From: Betaproteobacteria bacterium
GTDB lineage: Bacteria > Pseudomonadota > Gammaproteobacteria > Burkholderiales > SG8-39
NCBI GenBank assembly: GCA_009693435.1
Contig: SHXF01000058.1
Coordinates: 1-27,459 of the forward strand
Direction: 5' to 3'
Length of the DNA: 27,459 nt
The translations under genes were made by a program, and so were the position numbers. Under the pieces are notes generated by a model. That model worked only from the letters and a program-made list of their open reading frames with translations. It ran no database searches and was not told where the DNA came from. The first letter of the stretch is position 1. Each line of letters opens with the position of its first letter. Positions 20,999 to 27,459 of the stretch are shown one piece after another.

Positions 20999-21248
20999 CC
21001 TGCGCCCGAGTCCTGCGAACTGCTGAAATGCGGCGTTGCCGACGGCGCCTTTTTCCCGGCTTAAAGCGTGATCTCGTTCAAGCTCAATACGGTGGTGAAA
21101 TATGCGGCGCCGATTCCCGGCGGGTTTTACAACCTCGCCTTCAGGTTTATTCTTGACCCAGAACGCGTGGGACAAAATCTCCAGGCGGGACCAGGACATG
21201 ATCGAAACGCTCAACGGCCAGTGCATTGCCCGCCGCGCCGGAAAACGC
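20999..21248 (+). pseudogene. TRAP-transporter DctP-type binding protein, 3' relic
   Basis: The plus strand reads ESCELLKCGVADGAFFPA, an in-frame TAA (21062-21064), then SFKLNTVVKYAAPIPGGFYN. After a frameshift near 21140 comes NAWDKISRRDQDMIETLNG followed by ARRAGKR. These match consecutive C-terminal segments of DctP/TAXI-like TRAP substrate-binding proteins (ELLKSGVADGVFFP, YATTVPGGFYN, LSKEDQ). At least one stop and one frameshift are present and the N-terminal two thirds are gone. The next 220 bases (21249-21469) hold nothing I can assign. Confidence 0.7.
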
Positions 21249-21469
21249 CTGACGACCCCGCCCCGACGCGGAGCGGCGCTTACGCTGCCAGGGCTTTTTC
21301 CACCTGCGGCCAGAGATCCACGCCTGCCGGGTGACGCAGTCAATCGTTGCGCTGTCAATCAATCATTGCCGGCGCCGGGCGCCGGTACCGCGAGCGGAGA
21401 TCTGCGCAACCACTGCTGAGGCATGCCGGCATGCGGATCCGCCGCTGCCAGGCGCCGCGTGCCTTCGCT

Positions 21470-22024
21470 TCACCCCGCGAACGGATCGGACGGCTCGCCC
21501 GGGCGGGGCGCAATACCTGTCGTCACCACGATGCTGGCGAGGATCGCATAGAACCCGGCAACACTCAGGATCTCGATGACGCCCGTCTGGCCGAGCACCT
21601 TTTCCGCAGTGGCATACGTGGCATCGGTGACGCCCTGCCCCGCGTGGAGTTCGCGGAACAGATCGTAGACGGCCTTCTCCGCCGGATCGGCGAAGCTGGG
21701 CGTCTTCTTCGCGCGTATCGCCTCGATCACGGCTGCGGAAATGCCCGCGCTCAATGCCTGGGACGACTGCGCATTCCACACGTAGGCGGCATTCCAGTGG
21801 CGCGCGGTCATGCTCACGGCGAGCAGCGCCAGCTTGCGCGGCACCGAAATGCCGTCGCGAAGGTAGTCGGCATAGTGGGCCGCGCGCTCCGCCAGTTCCG
21901 GATTGCGCAGCATGTGGGCCCAGGGGCCCTGGATCTTGCCGCCACGATTCCTGGCGATGCCTTCGCCGAGCTTGCGCGTCGCCTCGTCGAAGTCCTCCGG
22001 CTTGAGTTCGGGCATGCGTAACAT
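21470..22024 (-). CDS. Carboxymuconolactone-decarboxylase-like (AhpD-fold) protein
   Basis: A 184-residue all-helical protein with the CMD family pattern: PWAHMLRNPELAERAAHYADYL, a helix with ELAL-like residues (RKLALLAVSMTARHWNAAYVW), and C-terminal VIEILSVAGFYAILASIV. The redox Cys pair of AhpD and the usual ExxxC..H acid-base set are not seen; Trp/Asn occupy that helix. It probably acts as a decarboxylase-like or lactone enzyme in aromatic breakdown rather than as a peroxidase, but the chemistry is unclear. Start 22024 is followed by a second Met at codon 4 (MLRMPELKPEDF), which may be the true start. Confidence 0.8.
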   Translation of the reverse strand: MLRMPELKPEDFDEATRKLGEGIARNRGGKIQGPWAHMLRNPELAERAAHYADYLRDGISVPRKLALLAVSMTARHWNAAYVWNAQSSQALSAGISAAVIEAIRAKKTPSFADPAEKAVYDLFRELHAGQGVTDATYATAEKVLGQTGVIEILSVAGFYAILASIVVTTGIAPRPGEPSDPFAG

Positions 22025-22094
22025 CGGTGTTCTCCCATTGGTTATCGTTTTTCGGGTAAGTCGGACGCATGCTACCGCGGCTATCGGGCAGCCG

Positions 22095-22523
22095 TCACGA
22101 TGGATCCGGCTGCTCCTCCAGGATCTTTACCACCGCCTTGCCGAACACGGCGAGGTCGCGCGTGCCGGTGCGCGCCGCCTGCAGCACTATCTTCCAGTCG
22201 ACCTGGATGTATTCGTGCACCAGCACGTTGCGAAATCCCGCAGCCAGCCGCAGGCGCTCGGCGAGGACCCGGTCTATGAGACCGAGGCGGCCAAGCTCCG
22301 CAAAGGCATCGCCCGCGCTCGCCGGCATGGTGCGATGCGCCGCGCACAGGTGAAAGGCGATGTCGGCGCAGGTCTGGATGGCTACTTCGAGGTTGCGCGC
22401 GAGAATATCCTGCAGGTCCTCGTCCGCAGCGAGCGCCCGTGCGGAACGTGGCTGGCGCGCCGCGATGCGCCGCGACAGAATCTTCGGGATCACATGCATC
22501 TGGCCGGCCGGACTTCTCGCCAT
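22095..22523 (-). CDS. HepT-like HEPN toxin, orphan
   Basis: A 142-residue protein whose residues 30-140 follow HepT/DUF86 (DLQDILARNLEVAIQTCADI, then GFRNVLVHEY). It has the RX4HXY active-site motif R98-x4-H103-x-Y105 of HEPN ribonucleases. The usual first 25 residues are replaced by an unrelated leader (MARSPAGQMHVIPKIL), and the partner nucleotidyltransferase MntA, normally adjacent and upstream, is absent; only 29 bases separate this gene from the binding-protein gene before it. It is therefore an orphaned, probably 5'-damaged toxin. Confidence 0.75.
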   Translation of the reverse strand: MARSPAGQMHVIPKILSRRIAARQPRSARALAADEDLQDILARNLEVAIQTCADIAFHLCAAHRTMPASAGDAFAELGRLGLIDRVLAERLRLAAGFRNVLVHEYIQVDWKIVLQAARTGTRDLAVFGKAVVKILEEQPDPS

Positions 22524-22552
22524 TTCCGGAATCGGTATTGCGCAGCGATGTG

Positions 22553-23596
22553 TCAGTCGATCACCCTTTCGGCGCTGATCAGCAGCGACTGCGGAATGGT
22601 GAGGCCCAATGCTTTGGCGGTCCCGCGGTTGATGACCAGATCGATCCTGGTGGGTTGCTCCACCGGCAGATCGGCCGGCTTCGCACCCTTGAGAATCCTG
22701 GCCACGTAAGTCGCGAGGTACCGATAGCTTTCGGTACGGTTCATGCCGTACGTCATCAACAGCCCCGCCTCGGCATAAACGGGAAACGAGGCGACCGCCG
22801 GCAGGCGCTGTGCCGCCGCCAGCGCCGCAATCTGGCCGCGTTGCTGGACGAACAGCGGGCTGCTCGCGACTATCATCGCGCCGGCCTTCTCCTTGTTCAT
22901 CAGAGCAAAAGCCTTGTCGATTTCCTGCGGGGTCGCCGCTGAAACTGGCAGGAGCGTCACGCCGATCTTCCGTGCCGCATTCTGGATACTCTGCAGTATC
23001 GCGGAATGGCTGATGGCTCCCGGGTCTGTCAGGACCGCCACGCGCGCGAGCCTGGGAACCATGCCGCGCAGCAGTTCCAGGTACTTGGGGCTGATGTCCA
23101 GGGACATGCTGGAGAGGCCGGTGATGTTTCCGCCGGGCCGCCCCAGGCTTTTCACAAGGCCGTCCCCCACCGGATCGGCCACGCCCACCATCACGATGGG
23201 GATTGTCGTCGTGGCCTTTTGCGCAACGCGGTTTCCGGTCGATCCGTCGACGACCATCAGGTCCACCCTGGAACCCACCAATTCGGCCGCCAATGCGGGC
23301 AGACGCTCGGTTTTGCCGTCCGCCCAGCGAAATTCGATGACAAGATTCTTGCCCTCGGTGTAGCCCTGATCGTGCAGACCCGCCCGCAGTGCGGCCAATT
23401 CGGACGGGAAAGCGTCAGAGGTCGTGCCGCCAAGGTATCCGATGCGCCAGACCTTACCCTGCGGCTGCCCGAACACATTCAGCGAGCCTGCCAGCGCACC
23501 CGCAGCGAAAGCGGCCACCACAATCCGACGGCGCCTCGATACTGTCGCGTCGCGTCGAGTCGAGTCGAAGCGATGCGCCGCTGAACTGTTCCTCAT
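22553..23596 (-). CDS. ABC transporter substrate-binding protein (TrpX/YnjB-like family)
   Basis: A 347-residue exported protein. The N-terminus has a basic SRRRR then a hydrophobic core (IVVAAFAAGALAGSLNVF), possibly a Tat-type signal. The mature part follows the ABC_sub_bind family: VWRIGYLGGTT, GLHDQGYTEGKNLVIEFRWA, VDLMVVDGSTGNRVAQKATT, IPIVMVGVADPVGDGLV, RPGGNITGLS, KYLELLRGMVP, and RIDLVINRGTAKALGLTIP near the end. Such orphan binding proteins are abundant in Betaproteobacteria. No permease or ATPase is adjacent. The start at 23596 is chosen to keep the signal peptide; the frame stays open further upstream through unrelated sequence antisense-shifted to the next gene. Confidence 0.88.
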   Translation of the reverse strand: MRNSSAAHRFDSTRRDATVSRRRRIVVAAFAAGALAGSLNVFGQPQGKVWRIGYLGGTTSDAFPSELAALRAGLHDQGYTEGKNLVIEFRWADGKTERLPALAAELVGSRVDLMVVDGSTGNRVAQKATTTIPIVMVGVADPVGDGLVKSLGRPGGNITGLSSMSLDISPKYLELLRGMVPRLARVAVLTDPGAISHSAILQSIQNAARKIGVTLLPVSAATPQEIDKAFALMNKEKAGAMIVASSPLFVQQRGQIAALAAAQRLPAVASFPVYAEAGLLMTYGMNRTESYRYLATYVARILKGAKPADLPVEQPTRIDLVINRGTAKALGLTIPQSLLISAERVID

Positions 23597-23652
23597 AGCG
23601 AGCAATATCACTGCATCCCGGAAAACGTGGTCTGTCCCCGGTTTTACCGGCT

Positions 23653-24555
23653 TTAGTCGCTCTTGCCGAGAAGGAAGTCCAACACCAGCTTGTTCACTTC
23701 TTCGGGGGCGTCGGTCTGCGCCTGGTGACCGGCGTTGGGCAGGATGTCGATGCGCACGTTGGGCAGCAGCTTCATCAGGCCATGCGCAAGATCCACCGGC
23801 GCAAATGCGTCCTTTTCGCCCCAGACCATCTGCATCGGAATCGTCAGTGCCGGCAGGCGCTCCTTCATCTGGAAACGCTGCCTCAGGTTCGGGTCGTTCG
23901 GCATGCTCTTCATGAACACGCGCATCGCGGTGTGCGCCGCTTCCGCACCGGGCAGGCTTGCCATGGCAAAGCGCGCATCGACCAGCGCGTCGCCCGGCTT
24001 GCTGAGCAGGATGCTTTCGAGAAACTCGCGCAGCTTCTGCTTGGTGCCGTCGTAGGCCATGAACGCCTTCAGTCCGGGGAGGTTGGTGAGGTTGTGGCTG
24101 AGGCCCATTGCAGAGGCGATCGTTGCGCTGGCGATCTGGAACACGCGTTCGGTCTTCTCGGGATGATCCAGCGCGAAGCGCGTGACCACGTACGCGCCCC
24201 AGGAATTGCCCACGAGTTTCACTGGCGCCAACTGCAGGGTTTCGACGACGTCGGCAAGCTGGTGGACGTGATCCTGGTGGCTGTACATCAGGTGGGACGG
24301 CTTGTCCGATTCGCCGAAACCCAACAGATCGATCGCGATCACGCGAAAGTGCCTGGCGAGCTCGGGGATCATTTTCGAGAAGCCGAACGCGCCGCCCGCC
24401 CCCGGGCCCGCGCCGTGTACCAGCACCACCGGGTCGCCCTCCCCTGCCTCTACATAGCGGGTGCGCACGCCGCGCGTCATGACCCACTTCGCCGCCCACG
24501 GCCCTTTCGGTGTCAAGGCACTCGCGCCCGACGGGTGATACTTGATTTCGCTCAT
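23653..24555 (-). CDS. Alpha/beta hydrolase (meta-cleavage product hydrolase-like)
   Basis: A 300-residue hydrolase with LVHGAGPGAGG (oxyanion hole, residues 45-55), nucleophile S118 in GNSWGA, acid D249 in GEKDAFAP and H277 in AGHQAQ. HGxGPG and GNS[WM]G are features of the BphD/MhpC/TodF C-C bond hydrolases that act after extradiol cleavage. It could therefore process the product of the dioxygenase at 18970, though it is encoded apart from it. The ATG at 24555 follows AAGGAGAACTTTGCA. Confidence 0.88.
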   Translation of the reverse strand: MSEIKYHPSGASALTPKGPWAAKWVMTRGVRTRYVEAGEGDPVVLVHGAGPGAGGAFGFSKMIPELARHFRVIAIDLLGFGESDKPSHLMYSHQDHVHQLADVVETLQLAPVKLVGNSWGAYVVTRFALDHPEKTERVFQIASATIASAMGLSHNLTNLPGLKAFMAYDGTKQKLREFLESILLSKPGDALVDARFAMASLPGAEAAHTAMRVFMKSMPNDPNLRQRFQMKERLPALTIPMQMVWGEKDAFAPVDLAHGLMKLLPNVRIDILPNAGHQAQTDAPEEVNKLVLDFLLGKSD

Positions 24556-24609
24556 TGCAAAGTTCTCCTTAGGTCTGGACACCTGTCCGGATTTCATTTC
24601 CTGATTCAG

Positions 24610-24972
24610 TTACTCGGCTTGATGAATGCGCAATCTTCCCATCTCCACAATCCATAGACGACCGGCAAGCGGCTCGCTGGCGAGGCCGCCGATTAATGTA
24701 CGAATCAGAGAATCCAGAATATGCGCGTTTGGCTCGGGCGGAAGGCGGAGCACCGCGATCCCCGGGAAATCCACCGGGTTGTAGCGGAAGGGATTGGCAA
24801 AATCCAGATCCAGACTGACCAGCGCCCGCACTTCACGCCTACAAATCTGGATCAGCTCGCCATCCGCCGCGCCCTGAAGCCCCTGAAGCGGAACGGTACT
24901 GACATCGTGCCCCGCCGATTCGAGAGCCTTGCGCGCTGCGTTTCCCAGATTTTCGTCGAGCTTGAGTTTCAA
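24610..24972 (-). CDS. DUF5615 PIN-like toxin
   Basis: A 120-residue protein with KLKLDENLG near the start, GHDVSTVP, ALVSLDLDFANP and GIAVLRLP, the pattern of DUF5615/Mut7-C-like PIN-fold proteins (acidic D6, E7 and later Asp residues). It is the downstream partner of a DUF433 protein with a four-base overlap, a well-known toxin-antitoxin-like pairing. It appears complete. Confidence 0.85.
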   Translation of the reverse strand: MKLKLDENLGNAARKALESAGHDVSTVPLQGLQGAADGELIQICRREVRALVSLDLDFANPFRYNPVDFPGIAVLRLPPEPNAHILDSLIRTLIGGLASEPLAGRLWIVEMGRLRIHQAE

Positions 24973-25217
24973 GCTGCATCTTCAATCGGGATTCGCACAT
25001 AACGCTCTCGTGTCATCTCCGAACCATACGCGATGCAGGCCTGTATGTCTTCGCGGACCAGACCAGGGTAGTCAGCGATTATTTCTTCAACGGTCATGCC
25101 GTCGGCAAGCAGATCGAGTATCAGCGAGACCCAGATTCTATGGCCGCGAACGCAGGGTTTTCCCCCGCAACGTCCTGGGTCGATCCATATCCGCTTTTCC
25201 AATTCTTCGCGTTTCAT
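24969..25217 (-). CDS. DUF433 antitoxin
   Basis: An 82-residue protein with IWIDPGRCGGKPCVRGHRIW, SLILDLLADGMTVEEIIADY and LVREDIQACIAYG, the full DUF433 helical domain (a Mu-transposase/antitoxin-type helix-turn-helix). The ATG at 25217 is used; upstream in-frame codons lack family similarity. It overlaps the DUF5615 gene and likely neutralises it. Confidence 0.88.
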   Translation of the reverse strand: MKREELEKRIWIDPGRCGGKPCVRGHRIWVSLILDLLADGMTVEEIIADYPGLVREDIQACIAYGSEMTRERYVRIPIEDAA

Positions 25218-25497
25218 CCGGGGCCTTTCGATTCCCGCCAACCAAGCAGGCAACACGGTCCTGATTTTACCGCCCGAGGAACCACCTGCGGGAGGAACAG
25301 GCAAACCGATCCTGCGCCCGGGGCACAATCGGGACACAGCCAGACACGCTGCACGCACGCTTCATTACATTTTCAGCACTCAATGATTCAAATGCAAGGG
25401 CAGTTTGACAGGCAGGGCCGACCTTATCGATAGCCTGCAAATGCCAAAAAGTCCGATCATCTTGTACGATGTGCTCTCGCAAGGACAAAGGACCGAC
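25218..25497. promoter_or_regulatory. Divergent intergenic region
   Basis: This 280-base gap separates the leftward DUF433 gene from the rightward amidohydrolase gene. A perfect TTGACA lies at 25405-25410 on the plus strand, but no convincing -10 follows at normal spacing (GATAGC-like only). AAGGA at 25480-25484 is the ribosome site of the downstream gene. Nothing else is recognised. Confidence 0.3.
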
Positions 25498-25533
25498 ATG
25501 CCGAGCAAGATGCCGACCAAGATGCCGACAACA
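25498..25533. repeat. 12-bp tandem repeat at the amidohydrolase start
   Basis: Three units of ATGCCGACCAAG (first ATGCCGAGCAAG, last ATGCCGACAACA) begin with the start codon and give the N-terminus MPSKMPTKMPTT. Each unit supplies a new in-frame ATG. Confidence 0.85.
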
Positions 25534-26613
25534 ACAGACAACAACGCCAGCAGCGAAGAAATCCTGATCTCCGCGGACTCGCATGTCATGGAGCCCCCGA
25601 GCATGTTGAGGGATCGCGTGGCGCCCGCGTTCAGGGAGCGCGCCCCGATGCTGCCGAAGTTCGACCTGGGCCAGGGGTTTCAGGCGCACCCGGGCGGCAG
25701 CGATCCGATCCACAGGCTCACCGAGATGGAGACCGACGGCCTGAGGGGAGAGGTCCTCTACCCGACCAACCTCCTGCCCCACTTCGCCATGGACGATGCA
25801 GGCCTGCAGCAGGCCTGCTTCCGCGCCTACAACGACTGGCTGATCGAATACTGCCGAGTCGCGCCCGAGCGACTCATCGGCATCGCCGCGATTTCCGTCT
25901 ACGACATCGATGTGGCCGTGCGCGAACTGGAGCGCGTGGCGAAGGCCGGTTTGAAAGGGTCCATCATCTGGCAGGCGCCGCATGCCGACCTGCCGTTCCA
26001 TTGCGCGCACTACGACCGCTTCTGGGCCGCCTCGCAGGACCTGAACATGCCGGTCAGCCTGCATATCCTTACCGGTCACGGCTACCACAACAAGAGCGAT
26101 TTCTACGACGTCAGGGGAATCGAGAATTACCGCGCCAGCGTCGTCCTCAAGCTGAAGGAAATTGCCGATGCTTTTTTCGAGCTGATTTTCTACGGCGTGC
26201 TGGAGCGCCATCCCGGCCTGAAATTCGTCAGCGTCGAGAACGAGATCAGCTGGCTGCCGTTCATGCTGCAGCAGTGGGACTATTACTACCGCAGGTTCCG
26301 CGCCACCAATCCGCCGCCCATCAGCAAGGATCCCAGCGAATATTTCAAGTCACAACTTTTCGGAACCTTCTTCCGCGATACGGTTGCCGGCCATAACCTC
26401 GAATGGTGGGGCCAGGACAATTGCATGTGGTCGAACGACTATCCGCATCCGAATTCGACCTGGCCCGAGTCACGCAAGCGCATCGCGCAGGATCTCGGGC
26501 GACTGCCGGCCGAGACGCGGCATAAACTCGTCTGTGACAACGTCGCAAAACTCTATCGGCTAGACATGCGTCAGCTTGCCGTGCCGCGCGCCGGTGCGCC
26601 GGCGGCGCACTGA
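25498..26613 (+). CDS. Amidohydrolase family 2 protein (ACMSD-like)
   Basis: A 371-residue TIM-barrel metal enzyme of the amidohydrolase_2 group. ISADSHVMEP near residue 22 is the DxH variant of the first metal motif. Mid-protein His residues occur in SLHILTGHGYH, with VENEISWLPFMLQQW and the C-terminal catalytic Asp in WSNDYPHPNSTWP. Relatives include 2-amino-3-carboxymuconate semialdehyde decarboxylase and gamma-resorcylate decarboxylase, so decarboxylation of an aromatic or muconate-type acid is a reasonable guess. The start at 25498 has AAGGA upstream; the first 14 residues come from a tandem repeat and are not part of the fold. Confidence 0.88.
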   Translation: MPSKMPTKMPTTTDNNASSEEILISADSHVMEPPSMLRDRVAPAFRERAPMLPKFDLGQGFQAHPGGSDPIHRLTEMETDGLRGEVLYPTNLLPHFAMDDAGLQQACFRAYNDWLIEYCRVAPERLIGIAAISVYDIDVAVRELERVAKAGLKGSIIWQAPHADLPFHCAHYDRFWAASQDLNMPVSLHILTGHGYHNKSDFYDVRGIENYRASVVLKLKEIADAFFELIFYGVLERHPGLKFVSVENEISWLPFMLQQWDYYYRRFRATNPPPISKDPSEYFKSQLFGTFFRDTVAGHNLEWWGQDNCMWSNDYPHPNSTWPESRKRIAQDLGRLPAETRHKLVCDNVAKLYRLDMRQLAVPRAGAPAAH

Positions 26614-26698
26614 GGCAGCGCACGGACCGGCACCGCAAACAGTCGCCGGTTCGCGCAGGTTCGGTAGCGGGGGAGAGAGGGTCTGCTACCGCGCGCGC

Positions 26699-26726
26699 CA
26701 AACAAAACGGGGCGCAGCGCGCCCCG
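26699..26726 (-). terminator. Rho-independent terminator of the FecR-like gene
   Basis: On the minus strand CGGGGCGC-GCT-GCGCCCCG forms a perfect 8-bp GC stem, followed directly by TTTTGTTTG. It stands 21 bases past the stop codon of the leftward gene at 26750. Confidence 0.85.
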
Positions 26727-26749
26727 GATGTTTCAGAGGATTACGATGT

Positions 26750-27314
26750 TCAGGGCTGGGTGCGAGACTTCACCCAGGCAGCCAGTTCCTGCACTTCCCC
26801 GTTGTTCGGCTGGCGTTTGGACATCTCGTCCACCACCGGCTTCATGTCGTCATACAGCAAGTAGTCCTGAAGCACGCTGTACAGGTAGAGCTCGGGCGTG
26901 ATGTCGTCGGCAACCGACTGCGCGCGCAGCTTGCGGTACGTATCCTTCGCCGACGTGACCTCGGCCTGTTGGTCCGCGGTCAGCTTGGGGGGACGTCCCG
27001 CACCCCGAACCGACACGCCTCCCGAACGGCCCAGTTTGGCGATCTGCAGCAATTCCGGCACCTGCGCTATTTTCTGGGGAACCGATGCCGGCAGTGTCGT
27101 CACTTCGCCCGGCGTGCCGCTTTGCGCATCGCTGGCGGAAGCGCCCGCCTTGAACGACGACGGACCCTTCCACGTCTCCTGGCGCCCGCCCTGGAAATAA
27201 ACCACGCGCACCTGGGCACCCGCGGGAACCGTAAACCGGTCGCCCTGGCGCATTTTCATGAAAGGCTGCACCTTTGCGGCCGCTGCGCCGTCGCTGGCGT
27301 AGGACACGTCCCCG
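26750..27314 (-). pseudogene. FecR-like protein, 5' end removed by the right-hand IS
   Basis: The frame reads LSGDVSYASDGAAAAKVQPF from the IS junction, then MRQGDRFTVPAGAQVRVVYF, resembling the FecR-type beta domain (GDxxxxxxxG..V..G..F.VP.GA.V.L...). A linker and a helical C-terminal half (ELLQIAKLG; LTADQQAEVTSAKDTYRKLR) follow. The coding frame is open up to base 27314, where the 145-bp IS sequence starts, and has no start codon or signal peptide of its own except an internal GTG at 27307. Similar proteins are exported, so the lost part probably held the signal. The 3' end and terminator are intact. Confidence 0.65.
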
Positions 27315-27459
27315 CTCAGAGCCTGTGAAAAATTATAAAAATATCCGTACTACCTGGTCCACGGTTAGAGCGCTGGTACGTTAAGAGAGCTATGACAACG
27401 CGAGATGGAATCGAGATGACAAGCGAAAGCGGAGAATTGTTCGAGGGGACTCTGGTGCA
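27315..27459 (+). mobile_element. Right copy of terminal IS end (145-bp inverted repeat)
   Basis: Exact reverse complement of 1-145. It interrupts the FecR-like gene at 27314/27315. With the left copy it forms an inverted pair whose transposases point away from the enclosed genes. Confidence 0.75.
27392..27459 (+). CDS. Putative transposase, N-terminal fragment running off the right edge
   Basis: The same 22 codons as at 68-1 (minus), starting at ATG 27392. The assignment rests on position within the repeated IS-like end only. Confidence 0.4.
   Translation, partial: MTTRDGIEMTSESGELFEGTLV

Noticed and set aside
21290..21345. Minus-strand peptide ending HPAGVDLWPQVEKALAA then stop, like a protein C-terminus
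   Set aside because: Only about 17 codons before an upstream stop and no family recognised; too little to call.
22553..24499. Single 648-codon minus-strand frame that could suggest a fusion protein
   Set aside because: The upstream half is the hydrolase gene read in the wrong frame; the real binding protein starts at 23596 with a signal peptide.
1..27459. tRNA, rRNA, riboswitch or integrase-attachment tRNA
   Set aside because: None recognised by eye; no cloverleaf or conserved rRNA sequence was noticed.

Overview
The window is 27.5 kb of GC-rich DNA. It carries Bug/TctC-type binding proteins, phthalate-type Rieske oxygenases, an IclR regulator and many small toxin-antitoxin genes, a mix typical of Burkholderiales-like Betaproteobacteria. 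That taxonomic call is inference from gene content; there is no rRNA or tRNA to confirm it. Both ends are the same 145-bp sequence in inverted orientation (1-145 and 27315-27459). It reads as the 5' end of an insertion sequence whose transposase runs off each edge, so the window is either the inside of an inverted IS pair or an assembly unit broken at a repeat.

Left flank (about 146-4340) is gene debris with a few intact small genes. It holds an IS3-family remnant cut by the terminal IS, an intact Fic protein followed by a frameshifted second Fic relic, a HigA antitoxin with only the tail of its HigB toxin, short AAA+ and MetK-like fragments, an apparently intact hicB-hicA pair, and an antitoxin followed by a beheaded PIN toxin and a second HigA stub. 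A roughly 150-bp repeat that includes the 3' flank of the tctC gene occurs three times here in different states of decay.

Central part (4344-19944) is a catabolic island with two divergent transcription units. The leftward unit (7480 to 4344) encodes an unknown 109-aa protein, a small recombinase-like helix-turn-helix protein, a Rieske oxygenase, a RidA-family protein and a TctC-type binding protein. All of its start-stop junctions overlap or nearly touch. The rightward unit starts behind a sigma70-like promoter with a perfect 18-bp palindrome just downstream. It encodes a Rieske ferredoxin, a second small helix-turn-helix protein, an ABC ATPase and permease, a second Rieske oxygenase, an SDR dehydrogenase, a cupin, an alpha/beta hydrolase, an IclR regulator, a ThDP enzyme and an aspartate-dehydrogenase-like protein. 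An aldehyde dehydrogenase and a type I extradiol dioxygenase follow. Together these could hydroxylate, dehydrogenate, cleave and degrade an imported aromatic acid. The RidA and amino-acid dehydrogenase members hint at a nitrogen-bearing substrate or intermediate. No oxygenase reductase and no binding protein of the usual type for this ABC transporter is present.

Right flank (19945-27459) alternates toxin-antitoxin modules (PIN/Phd, an orphan HepT, DUF5615/DUF433) with metabolic genes: a CMD-family protein, an ABC substrate-binding lipoprotein-like protein, a meta-cleavage-type alpha/beta hydrolase and an amidohydrolase-2 enzyme. It also holds a TRAP-transporter binding-protein pseudogene and a FecR-like gene beheaded by the right-hand IS.

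A recurrent oddity is that many gene ends carry their own private short tandem repeat (units of 12, 15 or 22 bp), several starting at or spanning the stop codon.
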